Source: Gammaproteobacteria bacterium (lineage in GTDB: Bacteria > Pseudomonadota > Gammaproteobacteria > Nitrococcales > Nitrococcaceae). From it: a stretch of DNA of 64,000 bases. Position numbers and translations under genes: made by a program. Shown here piece after piece: positions 28,819 to 38,192 of this stretch. Where the stretch lies: NCBI GenBank assembly GCA_030433275.1, contig JAUILK010000002.1, positions 1 through 64,000 on the forward strand. The letters are read 5' to 3'. Position 1 is the first letter of the stretch; the number at the start of each line of letters is the position of its first letter. Below the pieces are notes generated by a model. The model was not told the DNA's origin. It saw only the letters and a list, made by a program, of their open reading frames with translations, and searched no databases.

Positions 28819-29670
28819 ATGGAGATTGCGTTTGCCCTGCAAAAACTGGGTTTCAGCGAATACGAGGCGCGCGCCTACGTGGCACTGGTGCGCGGTGGAT
28901 CACTGAACGGCTACGAAACGGCGCGGGATTCGGGCTTGCCACGTGCCAATATCTATCCGGTGTTGGAAAAATTGGTGCTACGCGGCGCCGCACAGCGCTT
29001 TGAAACGCGCGATGGGAATCGCTACGCCGCCACATCGCCCGAGCGCTTGATCAGACACATCGAAACCGCCCAACGGCGCACGCTCGGGGACGCACGCCGA
29101 GCGCTGGCCAAGCTTAAAACGCCTGCCGAAGTGCCGGCGATCTTCAATCTGTCGGGCCGCGACGAATTCTTGTCGCAGGCCGAGGCCTTAATCGAATCGG
29201 CCCACACAACCTTGCTGGTTGCCATTCAACCACCGGAGGCAACTGCGCTGGCAGCAATGTTGGATGAAGCCCGCACTCGCGGCGTTGTCATTACCACGCT
29301 GTGCATGGAAAGCTGTCCCACTGAGTGCGGCGGCTGCCAGGGCGATATTTACCGCTACAATCTCGCTCCGCCGGGCACAGTGCGCTGGTGCCTGCTCGTG
29401 GCCGACGCAACGCGCATGCTGGCGGCCGCGGCCTGCGAAACCGAGGTGAATGCGATGCTGACGGAGCAACCATTGATCGTGGAGTTGACGAGCGCGTACA
29501 TCCGCCAGTCGCTGGCGCTCGCCACTTTGGGTGGCGCGTTCGGCGAGTGCTTCGAGGGGTTGCTTTCTGTCGAGGCCCGACGCATTCTCGACTCCCTGTA
29601 CCCCGAGAACGGGTTTTTGGCATACATCAGACGCATAGCACAGGAATCGGATAGGCGATCTAACGACTAA
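28819..29670 (+). CDS. TrmB-family transcriptional regulator
   Basis: A 283-residue regulator. The N-terminal winged helix (FALQKLGFSEYEARAYVALVRGGSLNGYE ... LPRANIYPVLEKLVLRGAAQR) is typical of TrmB proteins, common in archaea and scattered in bacteria. The C-terminal half (from about residue 105) resembles the PLD-like effector-binding domain and holds a Cys cluster (CMESCPTECGGC), which could bind metal or sense redox; that is inference. ATG at 28819 begins the conserved domain; an in-frame ATG at 28777 lies upstream of the palindrome and is less likely. It converges on the kinase gene with overlapping stops. Confidence 0.83.
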   Translation: MEIAFALQKLGFSEYEARAYVALVRGGSLNGYETARDSGLPRANIYPVLEKLVLRGAAQRFETRDGNRYAATSPERLIRHIETAQRRTLGDARRALAKLKTPAEVPAIFNLSGRDEFLSQAEALIESAHTTLLVAIQPPEATALAAMLDEARTRGVVITTLCMESCPTECGGCQGDIYRYNLAPPGTVRWCLLVADATRMLAAAACETEVNAMLTEQPLIVELTSAYIRQSLALATLGGAFGECFEGLLSVEARRILDSLYPENGFLAYIRRIAQESDRRSND

Positions 29671-31106
29671 AGCCGCTTACGGAGAAACTGCTTACGCTCG
29701 TCCGGGTCTTCGATGTGCACCGCAAGAAGCTCATAGAGGTGTCGTAGATTGGTGGCTTTGCTCGCAGAGCGCTTTACCAGATATGACGCCAGGGGACCGA
29801 TATAAATCGCCAACTGATCGGTAATAGCGGCCAACGCCTCCAGACTCACGCCGGACTCCGCGCCGCGGATACCCTGTTCTGACGAGCCCGACGTGCTCTT
29901 GGCCTGCCCCCCGGTAGACTCCCCCGTGGGCAACCCCCTGCCTTCCCGAGCAGTCGCCAGCATACTCAGCCAACGCACTCCCTTGTGCTCGACACCACGC
30001 ATAAACGCTTTGCGCTCGACATCGCTGGGAATGTGCTTTGTAAGCCGCTCAATAAGCTCATCCAACGTCCTGGACTTAGCAGCAGTGGCCATGATCAACC
30101 GCGACGAGACCGGACCGAGGTAGCTTGCCAGTTCATCGTTGAGCAGATTCACTGCCTGCGGCGTCAGATAATGCGAGGGGTTACTGGCCGGAGTAACCGC
30201 AGCAGTGGTTACCGGCTGTTTGGCGCGTTGCTGGGTAACCCAATGCTTTGTCTTTACAACCGTGTTCGCCAACTCATCCAGGGGTGACTCATAAACCGCA
30301 TGGGGCGCCAAAATAGCCTTGAGCTGGCAGGTAAATTCATGCGCATTCTGGAATCGATCCTCTGGACGCGGGGCAAGCGCCGTCGTCAAAAGCTCTCGAA
30401 ATTGCACCTGCTCGGCCGACGCCAATTCAGGTGGCATCGGCACAACTGCGAGGTCGGGTGTACCGCCACCACCTTGTGCCGGACGGTGGCCGCTGACCAG
30501 CCTCAACAACACCATACCCACCGCATACAAATCGGTGCGGGCGTCGGTGGGCAATCCCCTTCTTGCCTCAGGGGACATATAAATCGGCGTACCGATAATA
30601 TCGCCGGGCGCAGTCAACTCAGAGGTCTCGAGTTTAGCGATGCCAAAATCGGCCACTTTAACCAGCCCACTCTCCAGCAGGAGGATGTTCGCCGGTTTGA
30701 TATCGCGGTGGATCACGCCGCATTTGTGCGCATAATCGAGTGCTGCCAGCGTCTGCAGGATAATGTCGGCACTCTGACGCAACGGCAATATCTGCTCCGC
30801 TTTCATAAACGAATGCAGATCCAATCCCTCGACGTACTCCATCACGATGTAGGGTGAATCCTCGTTGATGCCGTAGTCGAACACGGTTACGATGTTGAGG
30901 TGTACGCAGCGCGCCGCCGCGCGGGCTTCTTGTTTGAAGCGCCGCATGAGATCAGAACCGGCGCTTTGGGCCGCCAAATAAGGGTGCATGACCTTAATTG
31001 CCACGATGCGATCGATATCCCGATCGTAGCCTTTGTAGACCATGCCCATGCCGCCTTGTCCAATGACGGCTTGGAGTTCATATTTCCCCACCTTGTCGGG
31101 TACCAT
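29667..31106 (-). CDS. Ser/Thr protein kinase with two C-terminal repeat modules
   Basis: A 479-residue Hanks-type kinase. All catalytic elements are visible: GQGGMGMVYKG, Lys38 in VAIKV, Glu60, HRDIKPAN with catalytic Asp135, DFG at 153-155 and GTPIYMSPE. There is no membrane helix, so it is cytoplasmic. After the kinase domain (about 1-270) come two copies of a helical module of about 55 residues: LLNDELASYLGPVSSRLI ... and ITDQLAIYIGPLASYLVKRSA ..., separated by a Ser/Gly/Thr-rich linker. This YLGP module is probably for protein contact. The gene lies 170 bases downstream of the heme-sensor gene and is probably its partner. Confidence 0.9.
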   Translation of the reverse strand: MVPDKVGKYELQAVIGQGGMGMVYKGYDRDIDRIVAIKVMHPYLAAQSAGSDLMRRFKQEARAAARCVHLNIVTVFDYGINEDSPYIVMEYVEGLDLHSFMKAEQILPLRQSADIILQTLAALDYAHKCGVIHRDIKPANILLLESGLVKVADFGIAKLETSELTAPGDIIGTPIYMSPEARRGLPTDARTDLYAVGMVLLRLVSGHRPAQGGGGTPDLAVVPMPPELASAEQVQFRELLTTALAPRPEDRFQNAHEFTCQLKAILAPHAVYESPLDELANTVVKTKHWVTQQRAKQPVTTAAVTPASNPSHYLTPQAVNLLNDELASYLGPVSSRLIMATAAKSRTLDELIERLTKHIPSDVERKAFMRGVEHKGVRWLSMLATAREGRGLPTGESTGGQAKSTSGSSEQGIRGAESGVSLEALAAITDQLAIYIGPLASYLVKRSASKATNLRHLYELLAVHIEDPDERKQFLRKRL

Positions 31107-31276
31107 TATCTCTTCCGGTCGATGTCAGCCGTTGAGTCACCCTCTGGCTTCTCGGCCTCGCCCCCCCAAAAAAAGCTCCCAACCCGCGAGGCCGTTCTAC
31201 CACCCCGTTGCTGGGCAAGAAAAGCAATTCACGCGGCCTAGCATCACCGCACCGTTTTGCAACGGCGACGCCAAAT

Positions 31277-32158
31277 TCAGCTATCGGTTTCGTCCAGCAT
31301 CTTGACGGCGTTAGCCAGGCTGCGATGCATTCGGTTAAAGGACCGACCCAGCTGCGCGATTTCATCCCTGCCGCTCACCTCCAGTTCAGCGACATTCAAT
31401 GCCCCCATGCTGATTTCCGAGGCTTTGCGGGACATCACTTTCACCGGACGAATAATCACGTATTCCAGCATGATGTTCAGCAAAATCGCGACCAGCAAAA
31501 AAACCACCGCCAGCGCACCGATAAATACGAAAAACGTATTTTTCGCCCTATCGAGCGGTACCGACATGGGCACCGTAACGATCTGCGCACCAACGACCTC
31601 ACCTTGCTTCCAGCCGAACCCGTTGGCCGAGCCGTAGCTGTCGATCATTGTCGGCGGTGCCGTCGACGGTGCGCCATGGCAGGTCAAACAGGCCGGATTA
31701 GTAATCCTGATCGGCCGGCTCAGATACATGGCTGGTCCGGTCGCCGTGGAACGCACCCCGATGAGTTCCTTTTCCTCGCTGTTATTGCGGTACCAATTGA
31801 CGATATCCGCCTCCCAGGCGGTCGCCCGATCCACCGGATTGGTCGGATTCAAGGTGGCTTCTCGGTAGCTGTAATCCGGATACTTTTTCTGTAGCTGCTC
31901 GATGTACTTGCGTGCTCCGTAAGCTGGCACGGTCTGCGGCCGGAATGCGCGCTTTTGCTGCAACGCCAGCAAAGGCCGAATTTCCTCCACCGTGTATTGG
32001 CGCACCGACAACGCGCTTTGCAACATGATGCGGGCGGCATCAAGCACCTCGTCCCTGGCGTTCCGTTCGAGAAAGCGATAGCTGAAAAACGACGCCAAAC
32101 CGATCCCAACCAACATCGCAAGGCTCAGTACCAGATTGAATTTAAGTCGCAGACTCAT
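31277..32158 (-). CDS. Membrane sensor with periplasmic c-type heme domain (Tll0287/DUF3365-like) and HAMP
   Basis: A 293-residue inner-membrane protein. Helix 1 spans about 8-28; a periplasmic Tll0287/DUF3365-type domain follows, with one c-heme motif CLTCH at 157-161; helix 2 is about 207-231; a HAMP linker follows (IIRPVKVMSRKASEISMG ... DEIAQLGRSFNRMHRSL). It ends right after the HAMP with no methyl-accepting, kinase or cyclase output, so it must signal through a partner; the Ser/Thr kinase downstream is the obvious candidate. The heme may sense redox state, NO or O2. Confidence 0.85.
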   Translation of the reverse strand: MSLRLKFNLVLSLAMLVGIGLASFFSYRFLERNARDEVLDAARIMLQSALSVRQYTVEEIRPLLALQQKRAFRPQTVPAYGARKYIEQLQKKYPDYSYREATLNPTNPVDRATAWEADIVNWYRNNSEEKELIGVRSTATGPAMYLSRPIRITNPACLTCHGAPSTAPPTMIDSYGSANGFGWKQGEVVGAQIVTVPMSVPLDRAKNTFFVFIGALAVVFLLVAILLNIMLEYVIIRPVKVMSRKASEISMGALNVAELEVSGRDEIAQLGRSFNRMHRSLANAVKMLDETDS

Positions 32159-32188
32159 GGGTCGTACGTCACTCCCCTCAAGGCCGGG

Positions 32189-33508
32189 CTAATTACGTGC
32201 GGCCTGTTGCTGTTGCGAACATGCCTGTAGCGCCGCATAGGCGTTGGCAAAACCGGCGAGATCAAAGCGCGCTGTCTGCGTCTTGGTCTTCGGCCAGGTT
32301 GGCCAAAATCCGAGTGCCACCGTCAGAGTGTGGCCCCCGGCCATGCCGTGCAGCACCGAGGCATCCGTATAAGCGGTTTGCTCATCCAGCAGCTCCTTCG
32401 CGAAAGGCGCCAGCGTGCCGCCATCCACACGCAGGCCCTGCCCCGGGTAGCTGATGTCGATGTTCGAATCGGTTTTCACCCACGCCCGGACCGGGTTGAT
32501 GCGCAACCACATCTTGGCGGGATAATAACCGTCGAAAATGGTAACCGCGGGTGATAGCAGCACGCAGCGAGCCGTTCCATCCACGATATCCCGCTGCCGA
32601 TCCAGCCGCCAGCCACGATCCAACGGCATCGGCAATATGCGCTCGTCGAAAACCAGATGGCTGAAATCCTTGGTGGGTGGTGGAGCCGAGAGCTCCGCCG
32701 GCTCATCGGCCTCTTTTTCGGGTGCCGTTGGCGGCACGCTTGACTCGGCCTTGGCCAGCTGCGATTCACTCGCCTTCGCTGACGCAGCCGGCGGAGTTGA
32801 CACACCGGCCGAGCGAGTGCTCACCTCAGCCGACGGCAAGGTTTTCTTCGGCCGCTCGGCGGCTTTCGTTTGTTCTTTTTCCCTTGCAGTAGAAGGTGCT
32901 TCAGCCGATGATGGCTGACCGCTTTCCACCTTCTCAGGCCTCGATCGTGTAGTCTGCTTTGCTACTACCGATTGGGTGGCGGTTTGCTCGGTCTTGCCAG
33001 TACCCGCACTCTTAGGAGACCCCTTGGTGGGTTCGGTTGGCTGCGGCGTCCCCGAAGCGACTCGCGACTGGTCCGTTTTCGCGCTTGCCTTCTCGCTATC
33101 GGTCGTCGCTTTCGCGAGCTTCTTGGGCCGCGCCAGTTGCTCGATGTAGACGGTATCCGCCACAACAACCTCGTCGCGGTAAACACCAACCACACGCGCA
33201 CGCGCGCCTACGTCGATATCCGCGACCGAACCGCCGTAATAGCGTGTAGCGCTCCCTACCTCGACGATATGCTGCGCAAGCTGGAATCGATGTCGAGATT
33301 TCAAATCACTGGTATCAGTGACCCACTCGACTCCCGTGTCTGCGGGCCGCTCAATGAACGCGGGCTGTGAAACGGCCTTGGGCGGCTTGCTCACCGCCTG
33401 AGCACGCGGTTGCGGCGCTGGTTGCGGTTGCGGCTCGGATACGGTCGTGCAACCATGCAGCGACAGCAATACCACCACGCCAAGGATTGAAATCAAGTAC
33501 TTGGTCAT
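32189..33508 (-). CDS. Lipoprotein with long Pro/Ser/Thr/Lys-rich linker
   Basis: A 439-residue lipoprotein: hydrophobic signal with lipobox LSLHGC (Cys near 20), a small beta domain (about 50-125, with GARARVVGVYRDEVVVADTVYIEQ), a low-complexity stretch of about 150 residues with repeated T/S/A/K/P/E, then a C-terminal globular domain (LVFDERILPMPLDRGWRLDR ... SYPGQGLRVDGGTL ... GFWPTW). I recognise no family. The linker would span periplasm or peptidoglycan. It is 30 bases upstream of the heme-sensor gene, so the two are almost certainly cotranscribed. Confidence 0.75.
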   Translation of the reverse strand: MTKYLISILGVVVLLSLHGCTTVSEPQPQPAPQPRAQAVSKPPKAVSQPAFIERPADTGVEWVTDTSDLKSRHRFQLAQHIVEVGSATRYYGGSVADIDVGARARVVGVYRDEVVVADTVYIEQLARPKKLAKATTDSEKASAKTDQSRVASGTPQPTEPTKGSPKSAGTGKTEQTATQSVVAKQTTRSRPEKVESGQPSSAEAPSTAREKEQTKAAERPKKTLPSAEVSTRSAGVSTPPAASAKASESQLAKAESSVPPTAPEKEADEPAELSAPPPTKDFSHLVFDERILPMPLDRGWRLDRQRDIVDGTARCVLLSPAVTIFDGYYPAKMWLRINPVRAWVKTDSNIDISYPGQGLRVDGGTLAPFAKELLDEQTAYTDASVLHGMAGGHTLTVALGFWPTWPKTKTQTARFDLAGFANAYAALQACSQQQQAARN

Positions 33509-34134
33509 CGTCGGACCACCGCCTTCCCCCTAGATAAGGTACTCCCAAACGCGTCATTCTGACAGGGATCACACTAAATGATAGCTCGCACAGGGCACGC
33601 TTTCAGCGAGGCGATGCCAACGTGGTCTGTACGCGGGGCATTTATCGCTCCTATGCCACAAACCGTGCGTGCGTCCTCGATCATCGAGAGCAGGCATTCA
33701 ATGAGACCACACTCACCCACACTGATTGCGGCCGTAACGACCACTCCAGCTCCTAGCTCCAACCTCCGCTCTCATTTACGGGAAGACTTGCTGATCAAGA
33801 TCGAGCATAACCCGGCAGCCCGTATGAGACCCCGCCCGGAATTGGTCACCTGCCCCTCTTTGAATCCCGAATTCATCCGGGCTGACCATATAGATAACTG
33901 CCGTAAGAGCACCGAAGCGCTGAAAAGGGTGGGCAGCGAGCAAAACGATTATTGCCGTGCCGCTGCTCGGACAGCGGCTCCACCGAGACGGTACATCGAT
34001 CGGTCATCCAAGTTGACATAAGTTGCTGCCGGTTCCGCTTACCTGCCCCCCTCAATACTTCTAACGAGAAAATTCCTGATCGCAACAAATTATCTCAGAT
34101 GTCCATAGACAAGTACTTCGGCCACTCGATTATC
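33509..34134. other. Gene-poor stretch
   Basis: About 625 bases with no supported gene. A plus-strand frame (33578-34021) and a minus-strand frame (33574-33762, which contains ELGAGVVVTAAISVGECG) overlap; the latter is the more protein-like, but I cannot assign it. Confidence 0.35.
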
Positions 34135-34885
34135 CTACGGCATCCACGCCATAACTGATCCAATAGCGACGGAGTGCCCCTCTTGCACCAGCCGCGCACC
34201 AGCCAATCCCCATAGACCAGGAGCCGTCAGACAAAGACTCTCCGGTTCAGGCACGGCACGTGTGAACACCTGCAATGTAGCTTGCGCAATAGCCTCGTGG
34301 CCCCCCGTGATCGGATGGATGCCATCCCAGAAGAAAACCCGGCCAATTCGTTGACACACGCCGGGAAGGCTACACAAAGGAAGCTCGTATCGGCAAAACG
34401 AAGGCTTTCGGGTTGCTGGCGAGCATCTGGGTAAGGCCGACGTCGAACTGGAAAATGTCGAAGAACAGGTTGCCCAGCGAAGTCAGCGCCGCGGCAAGCA
34501 AATCGTTCATTACTCAGGCGATGGCCGTGCCGGCCAATCCCACGCGCACGCCGCCGTAGGCATAGTTAGTGCCACCCAGGGGCAAAGCACGCCCGTTCAC
34601 TCCGAACGCATCGACAAACGGCTCCACCCATACCGGACCTTTGGAATAGCGGTCAGACTGGTGGGATGACGACGGGACAAGCTCAGGGGGTAGCGATAGA
34701 ACCGATGTCCGCGCGCCACCGAGAAATCGGTCAAAAAGCACCGCATTGTTGCCGGTATCCGAACGGCTGCCCCCCAACACCGCCAGCCGGCTGTATACAG
34801 GACTCCCGAATGCGCATGCGGAGATGAACGAACCCGGCAACAAGGCGATGCAAATGAGCTTTTTGTTCATGGGCACCTTCCCCAC
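34135..34885 (-). pseudogene. Decayed SGNH/GDSL esterase with PEP-CTERM tail
   Basis: Pieces of one secreted esterase lie in order but in different frames. The first piece (34885 to 34514) has a signal peptide, LAVLGGSRSDTGN in place of the GDSLSDTGN active-site block, and the GGTNYAYGGVRVG block, then a stop. The next piece (34510 on) reads LLAAALTSLGNLFFDIFQ and ASNPKAF, typical of the region before the last block. The last piece has FFWDGIHPITGGHEAIA with the catalytic Asp-x-x-His, then PEPESLCLTAPG, a PEP-CTERM-like end. The GxND block is missing, so there is a deletion as well as frameshifts. The nucleophile Ser is also lost (GGSR for GDSL). Confidence 0.8.
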
Positions 34886-35032
34886 AGACTTCTTCGAAGG
34901 ATCTTATTATTAGCTCGGAATTATTAGCGCAGACACCTGCAACATATGGCACGAGATAAAGGGTCGTCACTGAAAAATAATCGTGGAGTCCCCCAAAAAG
35001 CTAAGGATCGCGCTGAGCCTTTCCGATTGTCG

Positions 35033-35212
35033 TCATGCCTTTGGTCCTGCCAGGAACCAGATTAGCAAACCAAGCAACGGTAGCAACAACACCAGAACCA
35101 CCCAGAAAACCTTGGCTCCGGTGGAGGTGCGGCTTTGCACGATAGAGATGATCGCCCACACATCAAGAACCAAAAGAATGAACCCAAAAAATCCCCCGAT
35201 CTCTATACTCAT
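35033..35212 (-). CDS. PLDc_N domain small membrane protein
   Basis: A 59-residue protein with two hydrophobic helices: MSIEIGGFFGFILLVLDVWA, then the conserved link SIVQSRTSTGAKVFW, then VVLVLLLPLLGLLIWFLAG. This is the phospholipase D nuclease N-terminal domain, common as a tiny stand-alone membrane protein of unknown function. The start ATG is at 35212 and the stop at 35033; GGAG lies upstream. It is short enough to be missed by a length cut-off. Confidence 0.82.
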   Translation of the reverse strand: MSIEIGGFFGFILLVLDVWAIISIVQSRTSTGAKVFWVVLVLLLPLLGLLIWFLAGPKA

Positions 35213-35970
35213 GGCCGCGCTCCGATATTAATTTTAACGCAACTTTTTCTGTCGCAGAGAACGATTCTTGCCCAAAAAACGGCGACCGCCAAGCTCCAAA
35301 ACCGCTTTCGGTGTGCACACAGCCAACTCTTTTACGGACAAGCGCTTCGGAAACGCCGTAATCACCGCCTTGCGATGAGTATTTCAAGAGCATTAATCAC
35401 TTCACGATATGTCCGCTCCTCTGACTCTGAAATCGGTGCCGATGTAATCGGGATAGGGGCGGTCAGCATACCTGACCGCCCCTCCCACACCGCCAGGCAA
35501 ACGGGTCCGCATCGGGCGGTTCGAGAAGTTGAGTTCATGCAAGACGAGGTAGACCCAGCGCATCGAAGTAGAGACGATGGGCATAAGGCGATTGAGTTCG
35601 TAACGGCTGTTACGCCACCAGCGGCGGCTGCTCGCCGCCACCCGGCGCGCTTGCTCCGGAGACGCACATGACAAAGGCGATAAATGCGCCTATTGATGCA
35701 GCGAGCTAGCACAGCGCCAAGAAGAAAACCCGCGGCTGCGCTAAGAAACCCCACGAGGAGGCTCGGATTGATTATGAGATAGTGCATATCCCTTCTTGAG
35801 AGGCGCAGTATCGTAGCCACAATTGCAGGTGCACAGTTGGGACTGCAAGTCCTCGCCGATATCGGCGCCTGACTCACAGCGCTCTGTAGTGCCCTTGAAG
35901 CTAAAAGAATAGTCATGTAGGGCCCACGGCTGCGTCGTACGCTTTACCTACGGAAGGAACTCATATCCGA
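35213..35970. other. Gap with a possible broken small membrane-protein gene
   Basis: On the minus strand from 35787 a frame begins MHYLIINPSLLVGFLSAAAGFLLG, a good membrane anchor, but soon turns Ser/Cys-rich; another frame below (35402-35674: RWWRNSRYELNRLMPIVS ... MRWVYLVLHELNF) looks more protein-like. Together they could be one frameshifted gene. No family recognised. Confidence 0.3.
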
Positions 35971-37476
35971 TTACGACAGCTCGAGGCAGGCTGTCGTGCT
36001 GCTGTGTTCGAGCTCCCACCAGGCGCGCCAACGCCCGGCGCGACGTTCGAGCATCAGGTAATTGCGCTGCGCCGTATAGATCGCCCGCCGGCCGGGCAGC
36101 GGATACAGACGAATCGGGTGATTCGGCAACGGAGTTTCACCGAGGCGAGCCAACAAGCCGAGTGCGCGGGCATAGGCCGCGGGCGGGGGCGGGTGCGCAA
36201 TTCCCGACGCGACTAGCTGATGCAATGGGCCGCATCGAGCCTGCAGCGTGCCACGCGTTGCCAGATGGATTTCCCCGGACAAAATGGTAACGCGGGCATC
36301 GCCACGTTCATGAACCGCAAGCAGCGCCTTGAGGAACGCCCGCCATTCGGCCCGATGCGCCCGGCTCTGCCACTGATCGCGCAGGTCGTCTTCATATTTC
36401 TGGATGTGCGGGATCAGTCTCATGGCGGCTTCGACCCAGGACAGCCTGGGACCAAGCGCCGGGACGCTCGAGAGCACGAATACCTGCTCGTCGGTCACCG
36501 CGGCCAGCGCGCGGCGCAACGCCGTCCAGCCGGGCTCGCCCAGCACGCGCTCCGGGCGGCGCTCCGAGCGCAAATCGGGCGCAATAAGGTACAGCCCCGG
36601 GAGCTGCAGCGCCCAGGTCAGCGTCGTGCCGGCGCGATCCAGGCACATGGCCGGCAGGCCGTCGCAGGTTGCGCCGAGCTGAAAGAGCAAGAAAAACTCG
36701 CGGGCAACTTGGAACACAATCCGACCAAGCGGCGAATCAAGTTTGGTAGTGGGCAGCGACCCCCAGCCATCGCAAATGTCGTGATCGTCCCACATGGCAA
36801 GCGAAGGGACCCGAGCCATCAGCCAGGCCGAAGCAGGCTGGCTATAGAGCTCCAGATAGCGCGCAAAAAGGTAGTTGCGCAGTTCCTCGGCTAGCTCATA
36901 GCAGTCGAGATCAACGGCGTGCTGACAGCCATTATGGCGCCAAGCGCGCAATGCCGGATGGATCTCGAGCATCTCATCGGCATAGAGTTGATCGCCGCCT
37001 TGCAACAGAAGCTGCAGTGGACGTTCAGTATGCTGCTGCGCCAATCTTCGCCACAGCGTATTTCGCTCGGCCACTGCGCGATCACGGTCGCCGTATTCCA
37101 TGCCGTCGCACGATACGTAGGCCAGGCGCAAATCTGAATCGAGGGCGGCGTTGACGCGGTAACGCTTACCCTCGAGGCGATACTCGATGCCACTGACCGC
37201 CGGCAGCCAGAACGTGTAGCGCCAGACTTGAAAACCACCGCGTCGGCCGAGCGGCTCCGCGGCGAACTCAGCCGATGAGGTCGTCAACACTGGAGCTGGC
37301 ATAGCGACCGAGCGGACTAGCAACGCCGCAAGCCGTAGCCGATCGCCATCCAGGCCACGCGCAAACAGGAGCGGGCCGGCGCCACGGACACACTTCGAAG
37401 CCTCGAGTGCAGGGCTATCGTTCATGCGGCCAAAGACTCGTTTCTCTTTCGTCCACGTCAGCACCACACCGATCAT
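35971..37476 (-). CDS. PhoD-like metallophosphatase
   Basis: A 501-residue member of the PhoD/alkaline phosphatase D-like superfamily. Metal-site motifs are visible: GGDQLYADEM (near 160), MWDDHDICDGWG (near 228) and LSGEIHLATRG (near 417). It has no Tat or Sec signal, so unlike classical PhoD it should be cytoplasmic. The substrate may be a phosphodiester or phosphoester. The start may be ATG at 37425 (MNDSPALEAS) instead of 37476; neither has a strong ribosome site. Confidence 0.82.
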   Translation of the reverse strand: MIGVVLTWTKEKRVFGRMNDSPALEASKCVRGAGPLLFARGLDGDRLRLAALLVRSVAMPAPVLTTSSAEFAAEPLGRRGGFQVWRYTFWLPAVSGIEYRLEGKRYRVNAALDSDLRLAYVSCDGMEYGDRDRAVAERNTLWRRLAQQHTERPLQLLLQGGDQLYADEMLEIHPALRAWRHNGCQHAVDLDCYELAEELRNYLFARYLELYSQPASAWLMARVPSLAMWDDHDICDGWGSLPTTKLDSPLGRIVFQVAREFFLLFQLGATCDGLPAMCLDRAGTTLTWALQLPGLYLIAPDLRSERRPERVLGEPGWTALRRALAAVTDEQVFVLSSVPALGPRLSWVEAAMRLIPHIQKYEDDLRDQWQSRAHRAEWRAFLKALLAVHERGDARVTILSGEIHLATRGTLQARCGPLHQLVASGIAHPPPPAAYARALGLLARLGETPLPNHPIRLYPLPGRRAIYTAQRNYLMLERRAGRWRAWWELEHSSTTACLELS

Positions 37477-37653
37477 AATTCCAACGAACGAACCCGATTA
37501 TGCGGCAGCTGTGCAGCAATCAGATACACCCCTTGCGTAGCCGGCGCACGACCACCTAGGGAAAGCGCTCTGTCAAATCCCCTACCGAAACCGCGACCCT
37601 CTCGCGGGGATGCTTTGCCTAACATGTACGTAACCGCTAAGCTGGCAAAGACC

Positions 37654-37680
37654 AGGGAGCAGCGGCTCCCTATTATTTTT
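37654..37680 (+). terminator. Terminator-like hairpin in the leader of the parvulin gene
   Basis: AGGGAGC and GCTCCCT (7-base stem, 4-base loop) followed by TATTATTTTTT, ending about ten bases before the GAGGAG ribosome site of the parvulin gene at 37701. No gene on this strand lies upstream for over 8 kb, so it is either an attenuator or the end of a short RNA. Confidence 0.6.
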
Positions 37681-37700
37681 TGCTATCGAGGAGAACGATC

Positions 37701-37982
37701 ATGCCCAAAGCACGCGCACGCCACATTCTGGTGCCCGAGGAACAGCAGTGTCTGGAGCTTAAAGATCGCATCGAAAAAGGCGAGGACTTCGCGGCCGTAG
37801 CACGGGAGTATTCCAAGTGCCCGTCGGGTCAGAAAGGAGGCGATTTGGGTGAATTCCACCAGGGACAAATGGTACCCGAGTTCGACAAAGTGGTATTCAA
37901 CGATGCACTGAACAAAGTTCACGGCCCCGTACAGACCCAGTTCGGCTATCACCTGCTGGAAGTCCTCGATCGCACCGACTGA
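37701..37982 (+). CDS. Parvulin-type peptidyl-prolyl isomerase (first of tandem pair)
   Basis: A 93-residue stand-alone PpiC/rotamase domain that catalyses cis-trans isomerisation at prolyl bonds. Typical marks: ARHILVPEEQQC, GEDFAAVAREYSKCPSGQKGGDLGEF and GPVQTQFGYHLLEV. There is no signal peptide, so it is cytoplasmic. ATG at 37701 follows GAGGAG; upstream in-frame codons are leader. A second copy starts 210 bases on. Confidence 0.9.
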   Translation: MPKARARHILVPEEQQCLELKDRIEKGEDFAAVAREYSKCPSGQKGGDLGEFHQGQMVPEFDKVVFNDALNKVHGPVQTQFGYHLLEVLDRTD

Positions 37983-38192
37983 GCCTCCACCCGCTCATTA
38001 CGATCATTGAGCCGAGCACCGATGAACCGGGTCGAATCGCACGTCACGACAAGCGGCTGGAACCGTAGACCAATTTGGAAACCGAGCACAGCAGCGCTTC
38101 CTTTGGTTAAACGGCCAATTTCAGAATACACATATCGCCACGCTGTTAAGGACCAGCAGGATCACCTTATTAAGGAGGCCGGGAGAGCAATC

